In this document: piece after piece, positions 16,013 through 24,266 of the stretch
How positions within the stretch are numbered: the stretch's first letter is position 1
How the letters are laid out: every line of letters begins with the position of its first letter
Origin: CAZFQG01 sp964520785
GTDB lineage: Bacteria > Planctomycetota > Planctomycetia > Pirellulales > Thermoguttaceae
Assembly (NCBI GenBank): GCA_964520785.1
Contig: CAZFQG010000064.1
Coordinates: 1-30,106, forward strand
DNA: 30,106 nucleotides
Direction of reading: 5' to 3'
The notes under the pieces: model-generated
The model's database searches: none
What the model was told of the DNA's origin: nothing
Seen by the model: the letters and a program-made list of their open reading frames with translations, nothing else
Translations under genes and position numbers: made by a program

Positions 16013-16837
16013 ATGAACACCCTCCCCTGGCTACTTGAACGTGGCAACGGCCCGCTGTTGGCCACCGCCATCCACGCCGGGCATGAAGTCCGTGACGAGC
16101 TGTTTTCGCTCTTCGCCATTTCCGAGGCCGAGCGGCTTCGGGAAGAGGATCCCGGGACCGGCGATTGGACCGAAATCGCTCCCAACCGGCTTGTTGGATT
16201 GCGGTCGCGGTTCGAAGTCGACCTGAACCGGCGGCGCGACAAGGCGGTCTATCGCACGGAGGCGGACGCTTGGAGCCTTCGCGTCTGGGAAGCCCCCCCC
16301 AACGACGATATCATCCAGAAGTCGCTTGCCGTGTACGATGCGTTCTATGAAGAGGTTCGCTCGCTCTTGACGCGGATGGTGGCGCGCCATGGACGGGTCG
16401 TCGTCCTCGACCTGCACAGCTACAACTACCGGCGCGACGGCGCGAAGGCTTCTCCGGCGGACGCGCGGCACAACCCGGACATCAACCTCGGAACCGGGAC
16501 GATGGTCCGGTCCCGGTGGGCACCGCTGGTCGACCGCTTCATCGTCGATTTGCGCAGCGCCGATTTTCCAGGGCACCCGCTGGACGTCCGCGAGAACGTG
16601 AAGTTTCGCGGCGGGTTTTTTCCCCAGTGGATTCACGAGACCTTCCCGGAGACGGTATGCGTTCTCTCGGTCGAGGTGAAGAAGTTCTACATGGACGAGT
16701 GGACCGGGACGTTGTATCCCGAAATGGGCACGGCCGTTCACCGGGCGCTCAAATCGACGATCTGGGGGATATACGAGGAATTGACCCGGTGGCGGGAAGA
16801 AAGAACAATCGGTCCGTCGGCCGTGGAAACGGCGTAG
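16013..16837 (+). CDS. N-formylglutamate amidohydrolase-family enzyme
   Basis: A 274-residue zinc amidohydrolase of the N-formylglutamate deformylase fold (PF05013). Visible are ATAIHAGHEV (His21, His24), the family signature VDLNR (69-73) and the metal motif VVLDLHSYNYRRDG (Asp133, His135). Classical members release formate or another acyl group from N-acyl glutamate in histidine degradation. No histidine-utilisation gene is near, and here the enzyme is first in a run with a metallopeptidase homologue and an ATP-grasp ligase. Hydrolysis of an amide made by that ligase is therefore more likely, by inference. It has no signal peptide and is cytosolic. Its sigma-54 promoter lies 92-108 bases upstream. 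The next gene begins after 101 bases. Confidence 0.85.
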   Translation: MNTLPWLLERGNGPLLATAIHAGHEVRDELFSLFAISEAERLREEDPGTGDWTEIAPNRLVGLRSRFEVDLNRRRDKAVYRTEADAWSLRVWEAPPNDDIIQKSLAVYDAFYEEVRSLLTRMVARHGRVVVLDLHSYNYRRDGAKASPADARHNPDINLGTGTMVRSRWAPLVDRFIVDLRSADFPGHPLDVRENVKFRGGFFPQWIHETFPETVCVLSVEVKKFYMDEWTGTLYPEMGTAVHRALKSTIWGIYEELTRWREERTIGPSAVETA

Positions 16838-16938
16838 TCCGGGCGTTCCTGGCCGAGGGTGAAGTTGACTTCGCGGACGGATTGTAGTACCTATTCGACG
16901 GCGGCGGACGGCGCGAGTGGATCTTTCATGTAAAGCGT

Positions 16939-18843
16939 ATGCACCAGTTGATCACCATATCGAACGAGCCGGTCTTCGAAGAAATCCTTCGGAATCTGCG
17001 TGATGGAGGACGGATTCGAAGACCCCTTCCCGGCGGCGGCCGCCTCTTCATCGACCGTCCGCTTCCCTTTTTATGTGTTTACCGAATGAGGGCGGATGAA
17101 CCGGATGACGCGGCCCAACGGCTGATTTCCACCGGAGCATCCTACCTGATCGCCCCGCACGAACGGCGTCGCCGCGGTCCCGCCGGCGAGTTTCTCCGTC
17201 AGGCGGCCGCGGAATTGGCCGGCCGGTTCGACGGGGCGTTGGTATTGGAGTTCCGCGAGGCGAAGCGTCCCGAATCGTCCGGCGATTCGGCGGTGTTCTC
17301 GGCTCCGGTCTTTCACGTGCATGCCTTTTCCCGGCAGCAACCGAGCGAGACGGTCGCCGCGTTGCGCAAGGGGCTGGCGAGGATCCGCGCCCAGCGCGAA
17401 GCGGTCACGGTAACCGAAGGAGTGGGCTCGCTCGACGCCTTTCCGAAGGCGGAACTCGCCTTCACCGCGGCCGAGTGCAAACAACTGCGGGTGTATTACC
17501 TGGTTCTTGAGATCACGCCGACGTACCGCGACGCGCAAACAGGCGGTAGTTACCCGACCGTCGTTCGCGCCTTGCGTCGTGGAATTCAAAAAGCGGTCAA
17601 CCAGGCGTTTTTCACCTTCGCGAAGACCTACACGAACGTCCACCCGAAATACTATTACGCGCTCGGCCGCCGTTCGTTCGTGAAGGCGGTTTGGGAGGTG
17701 GACCGGCGACTGGCGGAAATCGAGGCGTCGTTCGACCTGATCGTCCAGTCCTCTCCGATCAATGCCGAGGCGGCCTGGGCGGAGTTCCGAAGGTCGGGCT
17801 TCGAAAAAGCTCCGCGGTTCTTGTACCGCCCGCTTCCCGTCGATCCGTCCGAGCTGAAACGCCGGCTATTCTCGGTACCGCTTGAGAATATCGAGGACGC
17901 CTCCATCGCGTATTTGCTGTTGGAAAAGCAGACGGATATTGACCGGCGCGTGACGATGCTTTCGGATATCGGAACTCGGCGGTTTCTTTTCGGGAGCTGC
18001 GCGCTCTTTGGGACGGTCCACGCCGCCGATCTGGCTCTGGCTCGCGAGCTTCTCGGACGGCTTCCGCCGCGGATTCGCAAGCACAAGAACGAGCAAACGT
18101 TCACGGCACAGGAGTTGGCCGCGCTGGCGGAGCGCGAAATCGAGGAGTATCGCGCCATCGACCCCACCCTGAAATCGGGTGCCTCCGTCCGCGACGACAT
18201 CCACACCGGCATGATCGTCTCCAAGGGAGAATTGTACATCGGCCGGAAGATGACCGCCACCGCCACGAGGGCGAGGTCCCTTCTGGCCCACGAGATCGGC
18301 GTCCATGTCCTTACCTACCACAACGGAACGAAACAACCCTTCCGCCAGTTGGCCTTGGGACTGGCCGGCTACAACTCCTTTCAAGAGGGGCTCGCCGTAA
18401 TCGCGGAGTATTTCGCCGACGGTTTGACTTCCACGCGTCTGCGACTTCTCGCCGGCCGGGTCGTCGCCGTCGCCTCGATGCTCGACGGCGCCGAGTTCGT
18501 CGAGGTCTTTCGTCGGTTGACCTCCGAACTCGGCTTCACGCGTCAGACCGCGTTCACCATGACGACGCGGGTTTTCCGAGCCGGCGGTCTCACGAAGGAC
18601 GCTTTATACTTGCACGGGGTAATGGAAGTCCTCGAGTACCTTCGGAAGGGGGGGGATATGCCGTCGCTGTGGATCGGAAAGCTCGCCGCCGGAGATATGT
18701 TCCTGATGAACGAATTGCGCCTGCGCGGCGTATTAAAACCCCCCGCGCTGACGCCCCGTTTCCTGCGGAACGACGGATTTCAGCAAAAATATGAATCGCT
18801 GATGCGTTGCCGGAGTCCGCGCGATCTGCTCGCTCGCCGTTAG
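16939..18843 (+). CDS. QEGLA-motif (DUF1704/MATCAP-type) metallopeptidase homologue
   Basis: A 634-residue protein of the family databases call flavohaemoglobin expression-modulating QEGLA motif protein (PF08014). The catalytic-looking part is HEIGVH at 451-456 (HExxxH) followed by FQEGLA at 481-486. In eukaryotic MATCAP members this combination forms a zinc site that removes C-terminal tyrosine from tubulin, so this bacterial protein is a plausible carboxypeptidase-like enzyme. The two His and Glu483 are likely metal ligands. The N-terminal 150 residues have no domain I recognise. No signal peptide: cytosolic. It lies between the amidohydrolase and the ATP-grasp gene, a neighbourhood I recall as recurring in bacteria. 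The database name rests on one older observation and should not be taken as function. Confidence 0.85.
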   Translation: MHQLITISNEPVFEEILRNLRDGGRIRRPLPGGGRLFIDRPLPFLCVYRMRADEPDDAAQRLISTGASYLIAPHERRRRGPAGEFLRQAAAELAGRFDGALVLEFREAKRPESSGDSAVFSAPVFHVHAFSRQQPSETVAALRKGLARIRAQREAVTVTEGVGSLDAFPKAELAFTAAECKQLRVYYLVLEITPTYRDAQTGGSYPTVVRALRRGIQKAVNQAFFTFAKTYTNVHPKYYYALGRRSFVKAVWEVDRRLAEIEASFDLIVQSSPINAEAAWAEFRRSGFEKAPRFLYRPLPVDPSELKRRLFSVPLENIEDASIAYLLLEKQTDIDRRVTMLSDIGTRRFLFGSCALFGTVHAADLALARELLGRLPPRIRKHKNEQTFTAQELAALAEREIEEYRAIDPTLKSGASVRDDIHTGMIVSKGELYIGRKMTATATRARSLLAHEIGVHVLTYHNGTKQPFRQLALGLAGYNSFQEGLAVIAEYFADGLTSTRLRLLAGRVVAVASMLDGAEFVEVFRRLTSELGFTRQTAFTMTTRVFRAGGLTKDALYLHGVMEVLEYLRKGGDMPSLWIGKLAAGDMFLMNELRLRGVLKPPALTPRFLRNDGFQQKYESLMRCRSPRDLLARR

Positions 18844-18909
18844 TTGAATGCGAAGTGTTCGGATGTTTACCCAACAAGCGATCTTTAACATAGGGAAAAA
18901 GGTCCTCCC

Positions 18910-19956
18910 ATGCGTATCGGATTCGTCGTGAATAATCTGGCCACGGAAAAGGAAGGATACACGACCACGCGGCTGGCCATGGCGGCCGTCAACCGCGGCC
19001 ACGAAGCGTGGATGATCGGGGTCGGGGAATTCGCGCTGGATCCCGACGACTACGTCCGCGCCAGGGCGGTGGCGCCGCCGAAGACGAAGTACAAGTCGAA
19101 CAAGAGCTTTCTGGCGGACCTCCGCGGTCCGAGGGCCAGAGAGCAGCGGATCACCGTCGACAATCTCGACGTTCTGATGTTGCGAAACGACCCGGCCGAA
19201 GACCAGGGAAAGCGCGCCTGGGCCCAACTCGCCGGAATCAATTTCGGCCGCGCCGCCATGCGACGAGGGGTGATCGTACTGAACGACCCCAATTCGCTGG
19301 CTCAAGCGATCGATAAGATGTATTTTCAGCTCTTTCCCGAGGAAGTGCGGCCGGATACGCTCATTACTCGAGACACCAAGGAGATTCGATCCTTCGCGGC
19401 GGAACACGGCGGCGACATCGTCATCAAACCACTCCAGGGTTCCGGCGGCCAAGGCGTCTTCCGGGTGAAGAAGGACGACTTGGGCAATATCAACCAGATG
19501 ATCGAGTCGATCAGCCGCGACGGCTACGTCATCGCCCAGGAATACCTCGCCGAGGCTGCCGAAGGCGATACCCGGCTGTTCATGGTCAACGGAGAGCCGT
19601 TTCGGTACAAGGGAAAAGTGGCCGCGTTCCGCCGTCTGCGGAGTGGGGACGACATCCGCTCGAACATTCACGCCGGCGGGTCCAAGGCCAAAGCCGAACT
19701 TGACAGCCGTGCATTTCGCATCGCCGAAATCGTCCGTCCGAAACTCGTCGCCGACGGGATGTTCATGGTCGGGTTGGATATCGTTGGTGACAAATTGATG
19801 GAAATCAACGTCTTCAGCCCCGGCGGCCTGGGAAGTGCCCAGCAGTTCGAAGGCGTCAATTTCGCCATTGGTGCCATTCAAGCCCTCGAACGGAAGGTCC
19901 AATATATGGGTTTCTACCAACGAAACTTCAATAATGTAGATATGGCGACTCTCTAA
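18910..19956 (+). CDS. Glutathione-synthetase-like ATP-grasp ligase
   Basis: A 348-residue ATP-grasp enzyme of the GshB/RimK type, which joins a carboxylate to an amine through an acyl phosphate. The ATP site is intact: IKPLQGSGGQGV (172-183), QEY with Glu211, GDTRLFMVNGEP (219-230), SNIHAGG (251-257), Asp290 in GLDIVGDKL and the metal-binding MEIN (297-300). The N-terminal 120 residues are a GshB-like pre-ATP-grasp domain but diverge from true glutathione synthetases, and no gshA is in the window, so the substrate is open. The start at 18910 is preceded by AAAAAGG. It follows the metallopeptidase homologue by 66 bases and is probably co-transcribed from the sigma-54 promoter. Together the three suggest synthesis and turnover of an amide-linked product. 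Confidence 0.88.
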   Translation: MRIGFVVNNLATEKEGYTTTRLAMAAVNRGHEAWMIGVGEFALDPDDYVRARAVAPPKTKYKSNKSFLADLRGPRAREQRITVDNLDVLMLRNDPAEDQGKRAWAQLAGINFGRAAMRRGVIVLNDPNSLAQAIDKMYFQLFPEEVRPDTLITRDTKEIRSFAAEHGGDIVIKPLQGSGGQGVFRVKKDDLGNINQMIESISRDGYVIAQEYLAEAAEGDTRLFMVNGEPFRYKGKVAAFRRLRSGDDIRSNIHAGGSKAKAELDSRAFRIAEIVRPKLVADGMFMVGLDIVGDKLMEINVFSPGGLGSAQQFEGVNFAIGAIQALERKVQYMGFYQRNFNNVDMATL

Positions 19957-20018
19957 TAGTTCCTCTTGTGGGTTCTTTTATACATAATTGGCGGGGTTGT
20001 CTGTTCGGTTTCTCATGC

Positions 20019-20061
20019 GATAACGGATTTCAGGGGGAACCCCGGGCCGGCATCCGTTGTC
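20019..20061 (+). promoter_or_regulatory. Stable stem-loop in the leader of the DUF4914 gene
   Basis: A 10-bp outer stem, GATAACGGAT with ATCCGTTGTC (one G-U pair), encloses a second stem GGGG-GAA-CCCC and an unpaired GGGCCGGC. It lies in the 170-base gap between the ligase and the DUF4914 gene, 66 bases ahead of the latter's ATG. Possible roles are an intercistronic attenuator, a processing site or a ligand-sensing leader. I do not recognise it as a known riboswitch. Confidence 0.5.
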
Positions 20062-20126
20062 TTCGAAAGGAACATGACCTGAAACGCATTGAGCCCCCCA
20101 TAACGAGGAGATATATAATTAGCAGT

Positions 20127-22064
20127 ATGGCAGAAAAAATCAGTTCTTGGATCGAGAGCGCGCCCAGCGAGGGTGACAACTCGGGTTTCTTGACTGCCCC
20201 GGGTCTGCCGGGCGACTTGCGCCGGGTGCTCGGTGAGGCTCCAAGCATCACGGTCCCCCAAACCCGCCGCGAGCTATTTCATCTGGCGACCCAAGGGGAG
20301 GATGAGTTCGAGGTGGCGTACGACATTCCCTCCGAGGGGCGCGTCGTCGACGTCCACGTCGCGCGATGCACGAACGGCCTGGCGATCAACTACAGCGATC
20401 CTTACATGCGTCGGCGGGATCCGGAGTGCATGGTCATCGGCGACGAGTTGCCGACGGACAAGCCGCGGTACAAGGACCGTTTTGGACAGGAATTCGAGGA
20501 AACGAGGCGGCAGACCTTTGATTGGCTCGCGAAGCAGCCCTTGCTGGTTTTGCCCATGCGAATCGGGGCGGCGGGGCACTCCGCCTACGAGGCGGTGATG
20601 GTCGCGCCGGAGAACGCGGCCTTTTTCGTGGGCGGGATGGCCGATTTGCAGACGATGCTCCCGCCGGACGAGGTGGGAAAGGATTTCAAGCCGCGGTGCG
20701 TGGTCTATGTCGCGCCTCCCTTTCGCCGAACCCACTTCGATAAGCGGCAGGTCGTCGTCCACAATCGCCGCAACGGCTTGCACGAAGTCTTCTCGTACAA
20801 CCTTTACCCCGGCCCCAGCGCCAAGAAAGGAATCTACGGCGTACTCCTTTCCATCGGTGAAGAGGAGAATTGGCTGACACTGCATGGATCGACGGTGCGG
20901 CTGGTGACGCCATACGACAACGTCACGGTGATCATGCACGAGGGGGCCAGCGGCGCCGGCAAGAGCGAGATGCTCGAATACGTCCACCGGGAAGAGGACG
21001 GCCGGTTGCTCCTGGGTCGAAACTGCCTGACCGGGGAACGGAAAGTGGCCGCGCTTCCCCGCGCATGCGAGTTGCAACCGGTTACCGACGATATGGCGCT
21101 GTGCCATCCGGCCCTGCAAGATGCCGACTATCTGGCCGTGAACGACGCGGAACAGGGGTGGTTCGTCCGGTTGGATCATATCCGCCACTATGGGACCGAC
21201 CCGTTCATCGAGCGGTTGACGGTGCATCCGCCGGAGCCGTTGCTCTTTCTGAACGTCCGCGGTGTTCCCAATGCGACCTGTTTGATCTGGGAACACGCCA
21301 TGGATGCCCCGGATACCCCATGCCCGAATCCCCGGGTGATTCTGCCTCGGCGAATCGTTCCGAACGTGGTGGACCGGACGGTGCAGGTGGGAATCCGCAA
21401 CTTCGGGCTTCGCGCCCCGGTGGCGACCCGGGAGCACCCCACTTACGGCATCGCCGGTTTTCTGCACGTGCTGCCGCCGGCGATCGCCTGGCTTTGGCGT
21501 CTGGCGGCCCCGCGCGGACACGCCAACCCCAGCATTACCGAAGGCGGCGGTCTGACGAGCGAGGGAATCGGCTCCTATTGGCCCTTCGCGACCGGACGGC
21601 GGGTGGATCACGCGAACCTTCTCTTACGGCAATTCCAGAGTACTCCCCGCGCCCGCTACACGCTGACACCCAATCAACACGTCGGTTGCTGGCAGACCGG
21701 CTTCATGCCGCAATGGATCGCCAGAGAGTATCTCGCGCGGCGCGGGACGGCGCCGTTCATGTCGGACCAGCTCGAGCCGGCGAGGTGCGTCCTTTTGGGC
21801 TGGGCCCTCCATTCGCTCCACGTGGAGGAAGTGGAACTGCCGGCCGAACTGTTGCGCACCGAATTGCAGCCCGAACTGGGACTGGAAGGATACGACGCGG
21901 GCGCGGAACTGCTTGTGGAGTTCTTCCGGAAAGAGGCTTCGCAATACGATACGCCCCGGTTGGACTCCTTGGGACGCCAGATCATTCAATGCCTGCTCGA
22001 TGGCGGCGGTCTGGCCGATTTCGAACAACTCCTGCCGAGCGCGGATCGGATGTCGGTCGGGTGA
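20127..22064 (+). CDS. DUF4914 family protein (PEP-carboxykinase-like P-loop)
   Basis: A 645-residue protein I assign to DUF4914 from its overall look. A P loop MHEGASGAGKSEM (GASGAGKS at 273-280) is of the kind found in PEP carboxykinase and HPr kinase, with a following acidic stretch and a conserved-looking NVRGVPNATCLIWEHAMD segment. A nucleotide-dependent phosphotransfer or decarboxylation role is thus plausible but not shown; the substrate is unknown. I use the ATG at 20127 because the upstream extension of the frame runs through the stem-loop leader and looks non-coding. GAGGAG lies 16 bases before this ATG, a long spacing. It has no signal peptide. It is on the same strand as the ligase and the GmhB-like gene, 70 bases before the latter. 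Confidence 0.75.
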   Translation: MAEKISSWIESAPSEGDNSGFLTAPGLPGDLRRVLGEAPSITVPQTRRELFHLATQGEDEFEVAYDIPSEGRVVDVHVARCTNGLAINYSDPYMRRRDPECMVIGDELPTDKPRYKDRFGQEFEETRRQTFDWLAKQPLLVLPMRIGAAGHSAYEAVMVAPENAAFFVGGMADLQTMLPPDEVGKDFKPRCVVYVAPPFRRTHFDKRQVVVHNRRNGLHEVFSYNLYPGPSAKKGIYGVLLSIGEEENWLTLHGSTVRLVTPYDNVTVIMHEGASGAGKSEMLEYVHREEDGRLLLGRNCLTGERKVAALPRACELQPVTDDMALCHPALQDADYLAVNDAEQGWFVRLDHIRHYGTDPFIERLTVHPPEPLLFLNVRGVPNATCLIWEHAMDAPDTPCPNPRVILPRRIVPNVVDRTVQVGIRNFGLRAPVATREHPTYGIAGFLHVLPPAIAWLWRLAAPRGHANPSITEGGGLTSEGIGSYWPFATGRRVDHANLLLRQFQSTPRARYTLTPNQHVGCWQTGFMPQWIAREYLARRGTAPFMSDQLEPARCVLLGWALHSLHVEEVELPAELLRTELQPELGLEGYDAGAELLVEFFRKEASQYDTPRLDSLGRQIIQCLLDGGGLADFEQLLPSADRMSVG

Positions 22065-22134
22065 GTCGCCCGGCCGGCCGAGTGCGCCCCGCATAACGAA
22101 GGAAACTACGACAAACCGAACAAGGAGGAAACCG

Positions 22135-22767
22135 ATGAACGCGGCGGTCTTTTTGGATCGCGACGGAACGATCGTCGAGGACGTGGGAATCATCCGCGAA
22201 CCCCAACAGTTGTCGTTCCTTCCCGGGGCGGTCGAGGCGCTGCGGTTCCTCGGCCGGAAGTTCCGGCTCTTCATCGTGACGAATCAGGCGGGAATCGCCG
22301 GCGGAGTCCTGACGCACGATCAACTCCGCGACGTGCATGTCCGTCTTACGGCTGACCTGCGGCGCCACGGCGTTGAGATCGAACGGGTGTTTTACTGCCC
22401 TCACGCGAGGACCGACGACTGCGAGTGCATCAAGCCAAAACCGCATTTTCTCGAGGTCGCCCGGCGCGAGTGCGGCATCGATTTGGCCGCGTCTTGGGCT
22501 ATCGGCGACCACCCCCACGATGTCGAGTTCGCCGCGAGGGGCGGGGCAAGGGGCGTCTACGTGCTAACCGGCCATGGGCGGAAACATCTGCCGGAACTGG
22601 CCCCGGGGAACCTCGTGGCGACCGACCTGCGGGACGCGGCCCGGATCATTCTCGGCCGCGTGGAAGAGACCCGAGTCGATATTAAGAGAAGTAACGAACC
22701 TCGTTACGGCGAACCGCCCGTCTGTCCCTCGTCGGGTCGCCGGGAGGCGTCCCCGAGGACGGAATGA
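22135..22767 (+). CDS. gmhB: D-glycero-D-manno-heptose 1,7-bisphosphate 7-phosphatase-like HAD enzyme
   Basis: A 210-residue HAD-IIIA phosphatase. Nucleophile motif FLDRDGTI (Asp8, Asp10), motif II VTNQAG (48-53), the structural zinc site CPH plus CEC (Cys88, His90, Cys96, Cys98) that marks GmhB and related histidinol phosphatases, Lys100 and GDHPHD (124-129). GmhB removes the C7 phosphate in ADP-heptose synthesis for lipopolysaccharide. No other heptose gene is in the window, so the exact substrate is uncertain. AAGGAGGAAACCG before the ATG at 22135 fixes the start. About 30 residues at the C terminus (from roughly 180) are low-complexity and not part of the fold. Confidence 0.85.
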   Translation: MNAAVFLDRDGTIVEDVGIIREPQQLSFLPGAVEALRFLGRKFRLFIVTNQAGIAGGVLTHDQLRDVHVRLTADLRRHGVEIERVFYCPHARTDDCECIKPKPHFLEVARRECGIDLAASWAIGDHPHDVEFAARGGARGVYVLTGHGRKHLPELAPGNLVATDLRDAARIILGRVEETRVDIKRSNEPRYGEPPVCPSSGRREASPRTE

Positions 22768-22842
22768 ACTCGAAGTTTCCGCCGATCTCGGGACGACCGG
22801 CTTCTTCCGCGGATTGGCTTTTTTCTCGACAGGAGGTGATTG

Positions 22843-24150
22843 ATGAGTATTCTCGCGCGATGCATGGCGGCACTCGCCGTCGTTCTCGTTACGCTCACCG
22901 GTGGGTTCGCCGAGCCGACGGGCCCGCGGACGCCGGACGGTGTCCCGGCGGATCGGCCTACCGGCGAATCGGGCGATGCGATTCGATTGAACGGACAGGA
23001 AGAGGAGAGTTTCCAAGCGACTACCGCGTGGTTCCGGGATACGGCCACCGAGTACCTCGACATCGGTCTGTTCCGATGGCATGGTGAGGTCTTTCGAATC
23101 GGGCAGTTGGCATGGGCGGTCGTTCTGTTTGTGTTGATCTTGCTCGGTGTCTGGATTGGAAGGAAGATACTCCGCCGGACCGTGTTGCGGCACCTGCGAA
23201 CCGACGAGGAGGCCTCGAAGCGGTTCCTCGACGATCTGATCCTGACCGTGGCGAGACGGACGAAAGGGGCGTTCATTCTCTTGTTGGCGGCGTACGTCGC
23301 GGCGCTGACGCTGCCCCTTTCCGAAGCCGCCCGGCGGATCCTGGACGCCGGAGCGATTATTCTGCTGACGGTCCAGGTGGCGATCTGGTCCAGCGCGGCG
23401 TTCGTGGGCATGATCGACAAGGAGAAACGCAGGCGGCTGGTGGCCGATCCCTCCGCGGCCGCGGCGTTCGGACTGATGGGGTTCTTCGTCCGGGTGGGAG
23501 TCTGGTCCGCGGCGTTCCTGCTAGTCTTGACGAATCTGGGGTATCAGATCGGACCGCTCCTGGCCGGCTTGGGTGTCGGTGGAATCGCGGTGGCGTTCGC
23601 CCTGCAGAGCATTCTGGGAGACATCTTTTGCTCGATCGCCATCGTCCTGGATAAGCCGTTCGCGCTCGGCGATTTCATCATCGTCGGCGACTTCATGGGG
23701 TCGGTGGAGAATATCGGCATCAAGACGACCCGGCTGCGGAGCCTCGGCGGCGAGCAGATCGTCTTCTCCAACGCCGATCTGCTCGGCAGCCGCGTCCGCA
23801 ACTACAAGCGAATGTTCGAACGCCGGGTGGTCTTCCCGTTTAGCGTCGTCTACGAGACGTCCCTCGATAAGCTCGAACGGATTCCGGGGATCGTTCGGGC
23901 TATTATCGAGCCGATGGATCAGGTCCGTTTCGATCGCGCGCACTTCAAGGAGTTCGGCGACTTCTCGTTGAACTTCGAGGTCGTCTACTACGTTCTGACG
24001 CCCGACTACAACGTTTACATGGACATCCAGCAGCGGATCAATCTGGCCCTTTTCAAGGCATTCGACGAGGAGGACGTCGCCTTCGCCTACCCGACGCAGG
24101 AAATCATTCTGCGACCCCAAAGTCCGCCGGAAGGGAATGCGTCGGAGTAA
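22843..24150 (+). CDS. MscS-type mechanosensitive ion channel
   Basis: A 435-residue small-conductance mechanosensitive channel. A cleavable signal peptide (about 1-23) precedes a short periplasmic stretch. Four to five membrane helices follow (from about 88, LAWAVVLFVLILLGVWIG). The pore helix is rich in Gly and Ala (LLAGLGVGGIAVAFALQSILGDIF), then the beta domain (DKPFALGDFIIVGDFMGSVENIGIKTTRLRS) with FSNADLLGSRVRNY and a C-terminal alpha/beta domain. Such channels release solutes on hypo-osmotic shock. AGGAGGTG 6 bases before the ATG at 22843 fixes the start; a TTG at 22840 is too close. It lies 75 bases after the GmhB-like gene and is the last gene before a strong hairpin block. Confidence 0.92.
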   Translation: MSILARCMAALAVVLVTLTGGFAEPTGPRTPDGVPADRPTGESGDAIRLNGQEEESFQATTAWFRDTATEYLDIGLFRWHGEVFRIGQLAWAVVLFVLILLGVWIGRKILRRTVLRHLRTDEEASKRFLDDLILTVARRTKGAFILLLAAYVAALTLPLSEAARRILDAGAIILLTVQVAIWSSAAFVGMIDKEKRRRLVADPSAAAAFGLMGFFVRVGVWSAAFLLVLTNLGYQIGPLLAGLGVGGIAVAFALQSILGDIFCSIAIVLDKPFALGDFIIVGDFMGSVENIGIKTTRLRSLGGEQIVFSNADLLGSRVRNYKRMFERRVVFPFSVVYETSLDKLERIPGIVRAIIEPMDQVRFDRAHFKEFGDFSLNFEVVYYVLTPDYNVYMDIQQRINLALFKAFDEEDVAFAYPTQEIILRPQSPPEGNASE

Positions 24151-24251
24151 GCGTCGCCCCGCCTCGGCGCACCTCCTCGGCGCACCTCCGCGCGGCGACG
24201 CTTCGCCGTCCCCGCCTTCCGGAACGATCGTCCGGTCGGCCGGGGACGGCG
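24149..24251. terminator. Bidirectional hairpin block between convergent genes
   Basis: Two large inverted repeats fill the gap between the MscS gene and the leftward isomerase-fold gene. The first is AAGCGTCGCC / GGCGACGCTT (24149-24158, 24194-24203). The second is CGCCGTCCCCG / CGGGGACGGCG (24204-24214, 24241-24251) with an inner CCGGA/TCCGG stem. Both work on either strand; no T tract is present. The first begins in the MscS stop codon. Confidence 0.6.
24162..24187. repeat. Tandem 13-bp duplication CCTCGGCGCACCT
   Basis: Two perfect adjacent copies (24162-24174, 24175-24187) form the loop of the first hairpin in the terminator block. Confidence 0.75.
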
Positions 24252-24266
24252 GACCGTGGTTCCCCG

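Noticed and set aside
19957..20126. Sigma-70 promoter using CATAAT at about 19983
   Set aside because: No acceptable -35 box 16-18 bases upstream (best 2 of 6).
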